Made by a program: the position numbers and the translations under genes. The notes below the pieces were generated by a model. It saw nothing but the letters and a program-made list of their open reading frames with translations. It ran no database searches and was not told the DNA's origin. From positions 1 through 40,830 of the forward strand of contig DVFT01000042.1 in the NCBI GenBank assembly GCA_018713105.1: a DNA stretch of 40,830 bases, given 5' to 3'. Positions 1 to 7,247 of this stretch are shown one piece after another (within the stretch, counting starts at the first letter, position 1; each line of letters opens with the position of its first letter). Source of the stretch: Candidatus Limivivens merdigallinarum (GTDB lineage Bacteria > Bacillota > Clostridia > Lachnospirales > Lachnospiraceae).

Positions 1-2712
1 ATCGCTATATTGACTTCCATCTTTCAATGTGAACTGCAATGTATATACATTTAAATCATAATACACATTAATTGACGTACTTCCATCACCTGCTACGGTT
101 ACAGTATCAGCTCCTTTAAAATGATAGTAAGGAAATTTTCTAGCTGGTGCATTCTCTGAACCTTCCGTTACTGTAACTTCTGTTCCGGCGATTGCAGATA
201 AACCAGTCTTTGTTTCAACTGCCTTATAAGAACCATCATTTTGCTCCTGGAAGTATACAATTTGATAATTTACTCTCTCACCGATCCACCTTGCAGTCAG
301 GGTTTTATTCCCTGTAAGTTCCAGTTTACTACCTATTTCTACTTTTTGGTTATTCTCATCATACCAACCGCCAAACCTATATCCATCCTTTCTAGTTTCT
401 TGACTGGAAACCGTTACTTCTTGACCATAAAGAGCAAATTGTCTGTTTACATAGGTACCACCATCTGAATCGTAACTTAAAGAAACTTGATTACGGTTAT
501 ATTTAATTTCTACGACTGTAGAACCATCCCCAGCAATCGTTGTTGGTATATATGCCTGTGGGGTAAAACCTGGAATCTCTTTTATTTCAACAGAAGTCTC
601 ACTATCTGTAAGTCCCTGTTTAACCTCATAATACTCGCTTCCCTTTTCTGGATCTGCATAAGTTATTCCATCAAGATTCTGCAGTCTATGTTTTACAACA
701 TAATTCACAGTATCTGCTGTCAATGTCATGAAAATTTGAATATCTCCAGTTACTTCCCCAGTAACATATCCATTTACTGGCAAAATCGGATTACCTTCAG
801 CATCCTGCGGTTCAACGATATAACCCGGTACTGATAAAACCTCTATTCGATACTGGTCACCTTCTTCATACTGAGTGGAAGAGATCCTTGTTGTACTATT
901 TCCCTCTCGACGGTAAACCGTTACCGTATATATTGCTTTTTCAGTTTCTTCATCTGTTTCCTCATTAAGTATACTAATGTCATCTTTTGTTGATACAATT
1001 CCTATCTTTGCATATGTGGAAAAGTTTCCAGCCTGAAACGTAACCTCCGTATCCTCTGGTACAGCCTCTGTTATTACTTCTGCATTTGCCGTCTCATCGA
1101 TGTGATAAATCACTGCTTCTTCAGCCTCTGCACTAAGTGCTGCATTACCAAAAGTAACTTCAACATCTGCTTCCGGTTGAATTTCTTTTCCTTCTTTGTC
1201 ATAGAAAGTGATATCTACTGCTACAACATCTACTATTTCCTTACCATCTGCCGCAATCTGATCTTCCACCGCTGCTATAACTGTATCTGCTGTAACCGGG
1301 ACTGCACTCATTGTTGTTCCTTCTGGAAGAGCTCCTTCCGGTACATTTACCGTTACAGCAGTATCACCAGCAATCTGGGAAAAGGTCTGTGCAGGCATTA
1401 CCTCTTCGGTTTCCGTCTCCGGAACCTCAGTCTCACTCTCCACAACCTCAGACTCCGTCTCCGCTACTTCCGTCTCCACCGCCTGCGTCGCAATGCTCAC
1501 AACCGTAGCGTCCGTCTGAATCCCTTCAATAATATACTCATTGGGATTTCCGGTAGTTCTTGCCGGGATGTTTCCGTCCACCAGCACTTCCGTTACAGCA
1601 AACCCTTCTGCCGGAACAATCGTGAACACGATTTTCCCATCCAGTGCCATTGCAGTCCCGTCTGTCACTGCTGTGCCGTTTGCGGTAATGGTTACATTCT
1701 CACCTGTAAAGGTTACCAGATTCTGTACAGCTGTTTCAGATTCTGCGGGCTCGCTTTCACTTTCCGCCGTCTCTTCAGATGTATCGCTGCCTTCTGCTTC
1801 AGACTGCGGCACTTCCTTATAAGAAACCACCACCTGGCTGTCCTTGGTCACATTCGGAATCTGATACTCGTTTGGATTTTCAGTCTTTGGCAGGTCTACA
1901 TTATCCAGGCGGACGAACTCTACCTCATAGCCTTCGCTGGCTGTGACTGTGAACCTGAAAGCCTGATTCTGCTCTACCTCTTTATAATAGGCAGAAACAT
2001 CTACAGCTGCATTGTCCACTGAGATCGTACCATGCAGAGCAGCGTTCTGCTCGAAGGTAACCTTATAGGTAACCGGCGCGGTTTCACTCTCTGCCGGCTT
2101 TGTGGCCTCGCTCTCTGCGGGAGCTGGGGTTTCGCTCTCTTTTTCGGTCTCCTTCTCTGTAGGAGCCTCGGTTTCTTTTTCCGTAGGAGCAGTCGTCTCG
2201 CTCTCTTCTGGTTTTGTAGTTTCCGTTTCTTTTGCCTGAGATTCACTTTCTGCCTTTGCTGCTTCACTCTCGGCTGCTGCCTGAGATTCACTTTCGGCTT
2301 TCGCTTTGGCTTCACTCTCGGCTGCTGCCTTTGCGGCTGCTTCGCTTTCGGCTTTTGCCTGAGCCTCGCTCTCGGCTGCTGCCTGGGCGGCCGCTTCACT
2401 TTCTGCCTTTGCTGCTGCTTCGCTCTCGGCTTTTGCCTGGGCTTCACTTTCGGCTGCTGCTTTTGCGGCTGCTTCGCTCTCGGCTTTCGCCTGGGCTTCG
2501 CTTTCAGCTGCTGCCTGTGCCGCTGCTTCGCTCTCGGCTTTTGCTTTCGCTTCGCTCTCAGCTGCTGCCTGCGCCGCTGCTTCACTCTCTACATTGGTTT
2601 CAGGAACCATATGCAGATCGCCAGATGCTGTTACACTGGCACCATTCTGGAAAATCATTGTCACTGTCAGCAGAATCGCTATGACACGTTTCCATTTTCT
2701 CGCCTTTTCCAT
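1..2712 (-). CDS. Large repeat-containing surface protein, N-terminal 904 residues (3' end outside window)
   Basis: The reading frame is open from the ATG at 2712 to the window edge; the ORF track misses it because no stop falls inside. The start has a strong AGGAGG seven bases upstream. Residues 1-30 are a signal peptide (MEKARKWKRVIAILLTVTMI...). Residues about 40-160 are a low-complexity Ala/Glu/Ser/Lys region built of ESEAQAKAESEAAA-like units, probably a helical stalk. A Thr/Glu/Pro-rich linker follows to about residue 207. Beyond it are several beta-type modules, including one with VNVPEGALPEGT (ZU5-like in appearance, not certain). An InlB B-repeat-like module follows near residues 740-815 (GYRFGGWYDENNQK, TLTARW). 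Such proteins are usually cell-wall-attached adhesins; the anchor would lie beyond the left edge, so attachment is inferred. The small gene at 2741-2980 lies 28 bp upstream and is probably co-transcribed. Confidence 0.85.
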   Translation of the reverse strand, partial: MEKARKWKRVIAILLTVTMIFQNGASVTASGDLHMVPETNVESEAAAQAAAESEAKAKAESEAAAQAAAESEAQAKAESEAAAKAAAESEAQAKAESEAAAKAESEAAAQAAAESEAQAKAESEAAAKAAAESEAKAKAESESQAAAESEAAKAESESQAKETETTKPEESETTAPTEKETEAPTEKETEKESETPAPAESEATKPAESETAPVTYKVTFEQNAALHGTISVDNAAVDVSAYYKEVEQNQAFRFTVTASEGYEVEFVRLDNVDLPKTENPNEYQIPNVTKDSQVVVSYKEVPQSEAEGSDTSEETAESESEPAESETAVQNLVTFTGENVTITANGTAVTDGTAMALDGKIVFTIVPAEGFAVTEVLVDGNIPARTTGNPNEYIIEGIQTDATVVSIATQAVETEVAETESEVVESETEVPETETEEVMPAQTFSQIAGDTAVTVNVPEGALPEGTTMSAVPVTADTVIAAVEDQIAADGKEIVDVVAVDITFYDKEGKEIQPEADVEVTFGNAALSAEAEEAVIYHIDETANAEVITEAVPEDTEVTFQAGNFSTYAKIGIVSTKDDISILNEETDEETEKAIYTVTVYRREGNSTTRISSTQYEEGDQYRIEVLSVPGYIVEPQDAEGNPILPVNGYVTGEVTGDIQIFMTLTADTVNYVVKHRLQNLDGITYADPEKGSEYYEVKQGLTDSETSVEIKEIPGFTPQAYIPTTIAGDGSTVVEIKYNRNQVSLSYDSDGGTYVNRQFALYGQEVTVSSQETRKDGYRFGGWYDENNQKVEIGSKLELTGNKTLTARWIGERVNYQIVYFQEQNDGSYKAVETKTGLSAIAGTEVTVTEGSENAPARKFPYYHFKGADTVTVAGDGSTSINVYYDLNVYTLQFTLKDGSQYSD
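2230..2592 (-). repeat. Degenerate Ala/Glu/Ser/Lys codon repeat in the surface protein gene
   Basis: The DNA repeats short blocks such as gcttcgctctcggcttttgc and gcttcactttcggctgctgc, encoding alternating ESEAQAKA and ESEAAAKAAA segments. The repetition leaves other frames open by chance, producing Arg/Gln/Lys-rich and Leu/Arg-rich shadow ORFs in the track. Repeats this similar are prone to length change by slippage or recombination, which is an inference. Confidence 0.85.
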
Positions 2713-2740
2713 GTGATATCCTCCTCTTTGATATACTGAT

Positions 2741-2980
2741 TTATAGTGATCGGCTTTCGCCGTTGAAAATTTGAGGCAGGCCTGCGCCTTCCTCGTTCAG
2801 TGGATGTGTCATTTCATTCTTTCTGTCGACAATAATTGCGGAGTCCAACAATGTGATCAACTCCAGAACGCTTCGAAAATACTCCTCTTTCTGTCCCTCA
2901 ATCCACTTAATCTTCCCTTGCCAGCTATGGGCTTGGGTATCTTTGACTTCCAATGTAAAGGTATATCCTTTTTTTCTCAT
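2741..2980 (-). CDS. Small uncharacterised protein (79 aa) upstream of the surface protein
   Basis: A 79-residue protein starting MRKKGYTFTLEVKDTQ, with the core SWQGKIKWIEGQKEEYFRSVLELITLLDSAI. The pattern of a short beta strand, then a W-Q-G turn, then a hydrophobic helix with FRSVLEL, looks like a folded domain rather than a random frame. I recall similar small proteins in Lachnospiraceae genomes but cannot name a family or function. The ATG at 2980 is preceded by a modest GAAGGGAAAAAGG. It has no signal peptide or membrane segment, so it should be cytoplasmic. It ends 28 bp before the surface protein start, so the pair is probably one transcript and the small protein may regulate or assist its neighbour. 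That role is inference only. Confidence 0.65.
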   Translation of the reverse strand: MRKKGYTFTLEVKDTQAHSWQGKIKWIEGQKEEYFRSVLELITLLDSAIIVDRKNEMTHPLNEEGAGLPQIFNGESRSL

Positions 2981-3049
2981 CCTTTTTCCCTTCGCCCACC
3001 TTTCTTTTAAATTTAGAGTTCTGGATACATCTTCAATTTAGAACATGGC

Positions 3050-3068
3050 GGTCACAATTTGGTCACAA
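3050..3068 (-). promoter_or_regulatory. Tandem TTGTGACC direct repeat, 11-bp period
   Basis: On the minus strand the sequence is TTGTGACCAAATTGTGACC: two identical 8-mers with starts 11 bp apart, about one helical turn. It lies 70-88 bp upstream of the 79-aa gene start. Same-face half sites of this kind are typical of direct-repeat-binding regulators. The plus-strand half GGTCACA resembles the CtsR half site GGTCAAA, but the period is 11 rather than 10, so CtsR is unlikely. The binding protein is unknown. Confidence 0.35.
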
Positions 3069-3206
3069 ATCTTAACTTTTCTAAACTTTTTTCAAAAATA
3101 TTTATCTTCGCTTTCTCCATAAAAAAACTCCCCCACCCATCAGCCATCTCATCCCGATGCTGATGCTGTGGAGGAGTCGTTTCCTCAATCATTCTGCTAT
3201 TTATTC

Positions 3207-3264
3207 CCGCGAGCAACGAGCCAAGCGGACATGCTTGCATGTCCATTTGGCGACTGCCGCGAGG
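3207..3264. repeat. REP-like imperfect palindrome
   Basis: The centre is a perfect 8-bp inverted repeat, ggacatgc-tt-gcatgtcc (3227-3244), flanked by gccaa/ttggc and then a looser ccgcgag...ccgcgag outer pairing. The total span of about 58 bp, intergenic position and GC-rich arms resemble repetitive extragenic palindromes. Copy number elsewhere cannot be judged, because no second copy lies in the window. Confidence 0.45.
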
Positions 3265-3332
3265 GTCAAAAACCCCGCAGCTCTGCTGCGCTACAAGTTT
3301 GATGCCCCGTAGCTTGCTGCGGGGTTTTTGAC
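3265..3332 (-). terminator. Terminator-like hairpin after the GH1 gene
   Basis: Two 17-bp arms are perfect inverted repeats: gtcaaaaaccccgcagc (3265-3281) and gctgcggggtttttgac (3316-3332), with a smaller ctac/gtag pairing inside the loop. Read on the minus strand, it begins 33 bp after the GH1 stop and ends with GCGGGGTTTTTGAC, so it should end the glycoside operon. Because the T-run is inside the stem, the element works in either direction. The same GGGTCAAAAA...TTTTTGACCC core recurs in the palindrome at 30652-30819. Confidence 0.75.
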
Positions 3333-3364
3333 TTCATCTCCTGCAGATCATATTCTTACAGATC

Positions 3365-4729
3365 TTACAGATTTTCCCCGTTGCTTCTGATAATTTCCCT
3401 AAAATCATACGCCGAATCCTTCAGGATCCTCTCCTGTGTCCGGTAATCCACATAGATCAGCCCGAACCGTTCGGAGTAACCGTAAGCCCACTCGAAATTG
3501 TCCATAACGGACCATGCGAAGTAACCCGCCAGATCCACGCCGTCCTCAGCGGCTTTTTTCAGCTCTTTGAGGTAACGGTGGTTGAAATCAATCCGGTTCG
3601 GGTCGTGCACCTCGCCGTCCAGGCTCACCCAGTCGTGGGCGGACATGCCGTTTTCTGTGATGTAGACGGGCTTTTGGTAACGCTCGTAGAGGAACTTGGG
3701 CGCCCAGTACAGGCATTCCGGGGTGACGGGCCACTGGATTGCCGTCTTGGGGAAGCCATCATACCTTGAGACACGGACGGGGGATCCGTCCTCACCTGCA
3801 CGGACGGGAACGGCGTTGTACATGTTCTGGCCGTAGAAATCCAGCGGTCTTTTGATCTGGTCCATATCCTGGTCTGTGAACTTCGGGAAATACGGACCGA
3901 ATTTCTGAAGGACATCCTCCGGATACTGACCTAAGAATACCGGATCCATGCAGAATCCCACATCCCAGCTCACATCGGAGATCTGATCTCCCATCAGATG
4001 GAAGGTCGCCCAGTTTGCCGCTTTGATGTCTTCCGGTTTCTCCGAAGCCGGGAGATACAAGGCTCCGCAGGGCGCTATGCCTACCTTCACAGGTTTCACA
4101 GAATGCTCCCGCAGGGCGTCCACTCCCCGTCCATGAGCCAGGAGTACATTATGCCAAATCTGGAAATAGTCGTAGGGTCCCACCTTCAGCCCCGGGGCAT
4201 GCTCTCCGGTCTGATAGCCCAAACCTACGGTGCACTGGGGCTCATTCAAGGTAAAGAAATATTTCACACGGTCGGAGAAATGACGTGCCACGATGCTGGC
4301 GTACTCGTAAAACCAATCCGGGGACTTGGGATTCAGCCAGCCGCCCTGTTTGTGAAGCTCATAGGGCAGATCCCAGTGATACAGCGTCACATAGGGCTCT
4401 ATGCCATTCTCCAGCAAAGCATCGATCAGCCGGTCATAAAAATCCAGCCCCTTTTCATTCACCTTTCCGGTTCCGTCCGGAAGGATCCTCGCCCAGCTTA
4501 AGGAAAACCGGTAAGCCTGAAGCCCCATCTCCTTCATCAGGGCAATGTCCTCCTGGTATCTGTGGTAATGGTCGCAGGCAACGTCGCCGGTATGCCCTTC
4601 ATAGACATGCCCCGGCTCCTTGCAGAATACATCCCAGATGTTCAGTCCCTTGCCGTCCTCGTAAGCGGCTCCTTCCACCTGGTAGGAAGCGGTCGCGCCT
4701 CCCCATACGAACTCTTTTTTAAATCCCAT
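3365..4729 (-). CDS. bglA: GH1 beta-glucosidase
   Basis: A family 1 glycoside hydrolase of 454 residues, close to the usual 440-480. It hydrolyses terminal beta-linked glucosyl (or galactosyl or 6-phospho-glucosyl) residues. Visible signatures are the N-terminal FVWGGATASYQVEGA, the acid/base glutamate in TLNEP and the nucleophile glutamate in YITENG. I chose the ATG at 4729 (MGFKKEFVWGG) because AAAGGAGG lies just upstream; the longer ORF to 4822 overlaps the GH2 gene. There is no signal peptide, so it acts in the cytoplasm on imported oligosaccharide. It is the last gene of the operon, 16 bp after the GH2 gene. Import through a CUT1 ABC transporter argues for unphosphorylated substrate. The gene name follows the family; exact specificity is not visible. 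Confidence 0.93.
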   Translation of the reverse strand: MGFKKEFVWGGATASYQVEGAAYEDGKGLNIWDVFCKEPGHVYEGHTGDVACDHYHRYQEDIALMKEMGLQAYRFSLSWARILPDGTGKVNEKGLDFYDRLIDALLENGIEPYVTLYHWDLPYELHKQGGWLNPKSPDWFYEYASIVARHFSDRVKYFFTLNEPQCTVGLGYQTGEHAPGLKVGPYDYFQIWHNVLLAHGRGVDALREHSVKPVKVGIAPCGALYLPASEKPEDIKAANWATFHLMGDQISDVSWDVGFCMDPVFLGQYPEDVLQKFGPYFPKFTDQDMDQIKRPLDFYGQNMYNAVPVRAGEDGSPVRVSRYDGFPKTAIQWPVTPECLYWAPKFLYERYQKPVYITENGMSAHDWVSLDGEVHDPNRIDFNHRYLKELKKAAEDGVDLAGYFAWSVMDNFEWAYGYSERFGLIYVDYRTQERILKDSAYDFREIIRSNGENL

Positions 4730-4745
4730 AGTTCCTCCTTTCTCC

Positions 4746-7199
4746 TTACCCTGCATAGGTATGGTATACATCATAGATCTTGCAGCTGGGCTTCCGTCCA
4801 GAGCCAGAGTCCGGGACGGCACAATTCCGTCCGCGAACAGGTCTTAAAATCACAGGCTCCGGACCTGTAATGGAGACCACATTCTCCTCCCAGATGCGGT
4901 CTTCGCCGAGACTCTCCGCCATACAGTAGGGGACGAAGCTTTTTGCCTGGATCTTAAGGCTTCCGTCCGAATATTCCGTGATCTCAAAACAGGGATCCCA
5001 AAGCTCCACATATTTCATGGGCACGAAGGTCTCAAATTCCTTCCGGGAGACCGTCTCTCCCTTTTCTTCATATTGGTAAATCATCTCCACGAACAGGTTG
5101 TCCGCTTCCAGGGGATGAAATCTTTCGTAATCCTCACTATCTGCGCGGATCGCTGACAGCGCCGGCACGCTCACTTCAAACTGCCGTTCCTCCAGAACCT
5201 GGAAATCCAGTGTTTTCAGCCGGATAGTTCCCGTTACCTGCTTCTCCTTAAGACCTTCGTTGGAGATCCAGAACTCCATCCTGCTGCCGTCCTTTGCAAT
5301 GCTGCCGGCAAGCGGCGCATAGAAACTTTGCGCTATGTAATGCAGCGCCTTATATCTGCCATAATAATCCATGCTGGACCAGGATGCAACCGGCCAGTTG
5401 TCGTTGAACTGCCAGTAGATACTGCCCATGCAGCGGCCTCTGTTCCTGCGGAAATGCTCTACGGCTTCCTTCATGGCATAGCCCTGGAGCACCTGGCTTA
5501 AGAACACCAGGCTTTCCAGATCCTTGGGATACCGGAAAGTCTCGGAGAGATAATACAGGATCTTTCCGTTGGCAGCGGGATTTTTCTGGTGGCTTTCCAT
5601 CACCCGGGAGAACAGATTCCGGTCCCGTTCTTCCGTAAAAGACTCAATCGTCTTCATGGAGGGCAGGGACTGGAAGCCAAATTCCGAGCAGAAGCGGAAA
5701 TAATGGTTCCGGTATTCTGAGAACGGCTTCTGACCGTGCCATACATCCCAGTAATGGCTATCCCCTCTGTTCTCGTCCCCTGGGTCGTCGAAGCTCCCTC
5801 CTGAGGAAGGGGAAGACGGCCAGTAAAAGGTGTCCGGCGCTGTCTCCTGGACGGTTTTTTTCAGGAAATACTCGAACTGGAGGAGATAGTCCCTCTTCAG
5901 GGACGGCGCATGGCCCTGCATATCCTTCCAGTCTATCCAGGCAGTCTCCATCTCATTGTTGCCGCAGATCAGGGCAAGACAGGCGTGGTTCCGGAAACGC
6001 GCCACATTGTCCCGCGCTTCTGCCACGATATTTTCCGTAAATTCTTCCGTCAGATCGTAGATATTGCAGGCGTACATCAGATCCTGCCAGAGCAGGATGC
6101 CGTATTCGTCGCAGAGATCATAGAACTCATCGGAAGGGTAGTATCCGCCGCCCCAGATCCGAAGGCAGTTGAAATTGGCAAACACTGCCGCCTCCACGTC
6201 CCGCTTTAAGACCTCCCCGGTAATACGGGGATAAAAGCAATCGTCTGGTATATAGTCCGCTCCCTTGGCAAACATCTTTTTGCCGTTGACCTTGAAGGCA
6301 AATTCCGTCCCCCACTGATCCTCCTCCTGGGAGATCTCCATGGTCCGGAGACCGATCCGGTATTCCTTGGTCTCACGCCCGTCCCGTTCGCTTTCCAGGA
6401 TCACGCTCACCCGGTACAGAGGCTGATCCCCCAATCCGTTTGGCCACCAAAGCTTTGGCTCCTCAATGGCCGCAGATGGCTCCTCTCCTTCATAGAGCAG
6501 CTCTCCTGTGGGGTCATACACCTGATAGGACAGCTTCACCGGATCCTCTTTGGGATTTTTCACTTCCGTCTCAAAGGTAAGGCTGACCCTTCCGTCCTGA
6601 TGGTTCTGTCGGATATAGGTATCCAACAGCCTCGCTCCATCGTAAGCGAACAGCTCAATCTTTCGGAAAATCCCCGCATCGGGAAGCTTCGGCCCCCAGT
6701 CCCAGCCGAACATACAGTGGGGTTTCCGGATATACTGGCTTCCCAGCGTGGTTCCTGTGTTCGCCATATGGATCTCCCGCCCCTTTTCCGGACGGTAGGA
6801 GCGGATGAACTTAAGGGGTGAGGTGATCTGGATGCGAAGCCCGTTCTCCCCCTCCCTGGCACATTCCCGGATGGAGAACGTGTAGATCCGGTGCATATTC
6901 TCCACATGCCCCAGGAAAACGTCATTGAGATACAGATCTGCCACCGTGTCAATGCCATAGAACACCAGCTCCAGATTTTCCTTGCCGTACTCCTCCCCGG
7001 TCAGGCAAAAGCTGCCTTGGATTTCAAAGTCGTGTTCAAAGAAACGGTTCACTTCATATTCATTGGTACCGTAATACGGGTCAGGCAGGATCCCTTCCGC
7101 GCAGTATGTCGTCATAGCGGATCCCGGCACATCAAATGTGTGCCAGGATTCTTCTCCCACTGTCCGGATTTTAAATCCCTCTTTGATTTCTCTTTTCAT
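4746..7199 (-). CDS. GH2 beta-mannosidase
   Basis: An 817-residue family 2 glycoside hydrolase of the beta-mannosidase type. It has an N-terminal jelly roll (WHTFDVPGSAMTTY...), an Ig-like region, then a TIM barrel. The likely acid/base glutamate is in CGNNEMETAW and the nucleophile glutamate in FCSEFGFQSLPS. KPHCMFGWDWGPKLPDAGI is the strongly conserved stretch of the mannosidase subgroup. The start is the ATG at 7199 (MKREIKEG), preceded by GGAAAGGGG; the ORF-track start adds 12 residues with no support. With no signal peptide, it should work inside the cell on beta-mannosides from mannan, glucomannan or N-glycan cores. Its neighbours are GH43 upstream (48-bp gap) and GH1 downstream (16-bp gap), all one transcript. 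Confidence 0.92.
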   Translation of the reverse strand: MKREIKEGFKIRTVGEESWHTFDVPGSAMTTYCAEGILPDPYYGTNEYEVNRFFEHDFEIQGSFCLTGEEYGKENLELVFYGIDTVADLYLNDVFLGHVENMHRIYTFSIRECAREGENGLRIQITSPLKFIRSYRPEKGREIHMANTGTTLGSQYIRKPHCMFGWDWGPKLPDAGIFRKIELFAYDGARLLDTYIRQNHQDGRVSLTFETEVKNPKEDPVKLSYQVYDPTGELLYEGEEPSAAIEEPKLWWPNGLGDQPLYRVSVILESERDGRETKEYRIGLRTMEISQEEDQWGTEFAFKVNGKKMFAKGADYIPDDCFYPRITGEVLKRDVEAAVFANFNCLRIWGGGYYPSDEFYDLCDEYGILLWQDLMYACNIYDLTEEFTENIVAEARDNVARFRNHACLALICGNNEMETAWIDWKDMQGHAPSLKRDYLLQFEYFLKKTVQETAPDTFYWPSSPSSGGSFDDPGDENRGDSHYWDVWHGQKPFSEYRNHYFRFCSEFGFQSLPSMKTIESFTEERDRNLFSRVMESHQKNPAANGKILYYLSETFRYPKDLESLVFLSQVLQGYAMKEAVEHFRRNRGRCMGSIYWQFNDNWPVASWSSMDYYGRYKALHYIAQSFYAPLAGSIAKDGSRMEFWISNEGLKEKQVTGTIRLKTLDFQVLEERQFEVSVPALSAIRADSEDYERFHPLEADNLFVEMIYQYEEKGETVSRKEFETFVPMKYVELWDPCFEITEYSDGSLKIQAKSFVPYCMAESLGEDRIWEENVVSITGPEPVILRPVRGRNCAVPDSGSGRKPSCKIYDVYHTYAG

Positions 7200-7247
7200 A
7201 AAACGAACCCCTTTCCTGCCGTGGTACTCCGGCATGTTACCTTTATC

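Larger units (their letters stand above)
2981..3364. other. Intergenic stretch: promoter side of the surface-protein operon plus palindromes
   Basis: These 384 bases lie between the 79-aa gene and the end of the GH1 gene. They hold a direct repeat at 3050-3068, a REP-like palindrome at 3207-3264 and a terminator hairpin at 3265-3332. A 64-codon minus-strand frame (3052-3246) crosses the palindrome; I do not accept it as a gene but list it among rejected items because part of it (PPQHQHRDEMADGWGSFF) reads like protein. No confident sigma-A promoter was found for the surface-protein operon. Confidence 0.5.

Noticed and set aside
2001-2585. 194-codon minus-strand ORF rich in Arg, Gln and Lys
   Set aside because: It is an out-of-frame reading of the Ala/Glu/Ser repeat of the surface protein gene, which has a signal peptide and ribosome binding site in the true frame.
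1102-2739. Plus-strand ORFs of 306, 235 and 150 codons opposite the surface protein gene
   Set aside because: They are antisense shadows with Cys/Phe/Leu/Arg-rich low-complexity sequence and no plausible starts.
3050-3068. CtsR heat-shock operator
   Set aside because: The half sites read GGTCACA with an 11-bp period; CtsR needs GGTCAAA-like halves at a 10-bp period, and the downstream genes are not chaperones or proteases.
3052-3246. 64-codon minus-strand ORF (MDMQACPLGSLLAGINSRMIEETTPPQHQHRDEMADGWG...)
   Set aside because: Its start lies inside the REP-like palindrome, it has no ribosome binding site I can see, and it fills an intergenic gap. Part of the sequence looks protein-like, so a database search could revive it as a conserved small ORF or a fragment of a repeated element.
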